In this document: in pieces, positions 63,924 to 64,000 of the stretch
How positions within the stretch are numbered: position 1 is the stretch's first letter
Layout: each line of letters starts with the position of its first letter
Assembly: GCF_009833085.1 (NCBI RefSeq)
Contig: NZ_QRBZ01000005.1
Coordinates: 1-64,000, forward strand
Source of the DNA: Nitrosomonas oligotropha
GTDB lineage: Bacteria; Pseudomonadota; Gammaproteobacteria; Burkholderiales; Nitrosomonadaceae
Length of the DNA stretch: 64,000 nt
Direction of reading: 5' to 3'
Notes under the pieces: generated by a model
Database searches by the model: none
The model's input: only the letters and a program-made list of their open reading frames with translations
What the model was told of the DNA's origin: nothing
Translations under genes and position numbers: made by a program

Positions 63924-63999
63924 TTATTGAGGATTCGCCCAATATCTGGATTTGCTGGCGGCAAAAAGAAACATCCACATGACTAGAACAAACGGAAAC
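63924..63999 (-). CDS. Partial CDS, C-terminal end of a membrane protein
   Basis: Cut by the window edge. The minus-strand frame ending at TAA 63926-63924 reads FPFVLVMWMFLFAASKSRYWANPQ, a hydrophobic helix followed by a short polar tail, typical of a membrane-protein C-terminus. Convergent with nikR. The product cannot be named. Confidence 0.35.
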   Translation of the reverse strand, partial: FPFVLVMWMFLFAASKSRYWANPQ

Positions 64000-64000
64000 G

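Overview
The window looks like chromosome of a betaproteobacterium, most likely an ammonia oxidiser of the Nitrosomonas group. This is an inference from the gene content and protein style: exosortase-A/PEP-CTERM accessory genes, a TIGR04073-type protein, a di-haem cytochrome c4, a glutathione-linked formaldehyde pathway with formate-THF ligase, and a NikR-linked metal locus. No rRNA or amoA/hao marker is present to prove it. Most of the window is ordinary housekeeping sequence. I see no prophage, insertion sequence or CRISPR array.

Layout. 0.1-4 kb: exosortase-A-associated acyltransferase, PLP decarboxylase and acyl-CoA ligase, all minus strand. 4-9 kb: gltX, a tRNA-Ala/tRNA-Glu pair with a clear promoter and terminator, and a MASE1-PAS-GGDEF-EAL protein. 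9-17 kb: three envelope proteins (TIGR04073 type, OmpA-type lipoprotein, small lipoprotein), a threonine-to-glycine operon (SDR-type tdh, kbl), DAHP synthase, a RecB-like TM0106 nuclease and an HD-GYP protein. 17-24 kb: 4.5S SRP RNA, dnaX, ybaB, rluB, an isolated AT-rich gene with a nucleoside-deoxyribosyltransferase/TIR-like fold, prmB, tadA and an L,D-transpeptidase. 24-31 kb: TorF-type porin, an ECF sigma/anti-sigma/subtilase operon, and the PTP-adhC-fghA formaldehyde operon. 30.8-32.6 kb: a small accessory patch with two tiny coupled genes, a palindromic repeat, a detached copy of the fghA 3' end and a PD-(D/E)XK-type nuclease gene. 32.8-46 kb: fhs, rdgB-rph-map, cytochrome c4, hemL, thiDE, rubredoxin-gloA, apaG and rpe-gph-trpE. 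46-57 kb: CBS protein, PBP4-type dacB, sucCD, a nucleotidyltransferase with a remnant partner, a secreted matrixin pair, glutathione peroxidase and a phosphate-selective-type porin. 57-64 kb: an orphan MacB-like permease, then a metal-uptake locus with a Znu-type ABC transporter divergent from a TonB receptor, followed by nikR.

The most notable signals are: (1) twelve perfect copies of the heptamer TTCTGCT in the leader of the TonB receptor, a classic phase-variation architecture, next to a candidate NikR operator, in a locus suggesting NikR-controlled uptake through a zinc-family ABC transporter; (2) a candidate dnaX -1 frameshift site (A8 followed by a stop four codons later) that would yield a gamma-like product; (3) the fghA 3'-end duplication flanking an accessory patch; (4) two isolated defence-like genes (20446-21303 and 31595-32623) and an MNT antitoxin-like gene whose coupled partner ends after 29 codons; (5) an ECF sigma/anti-sigma/subtilase operon that may form a proteolytic envelope-sensing circuit.
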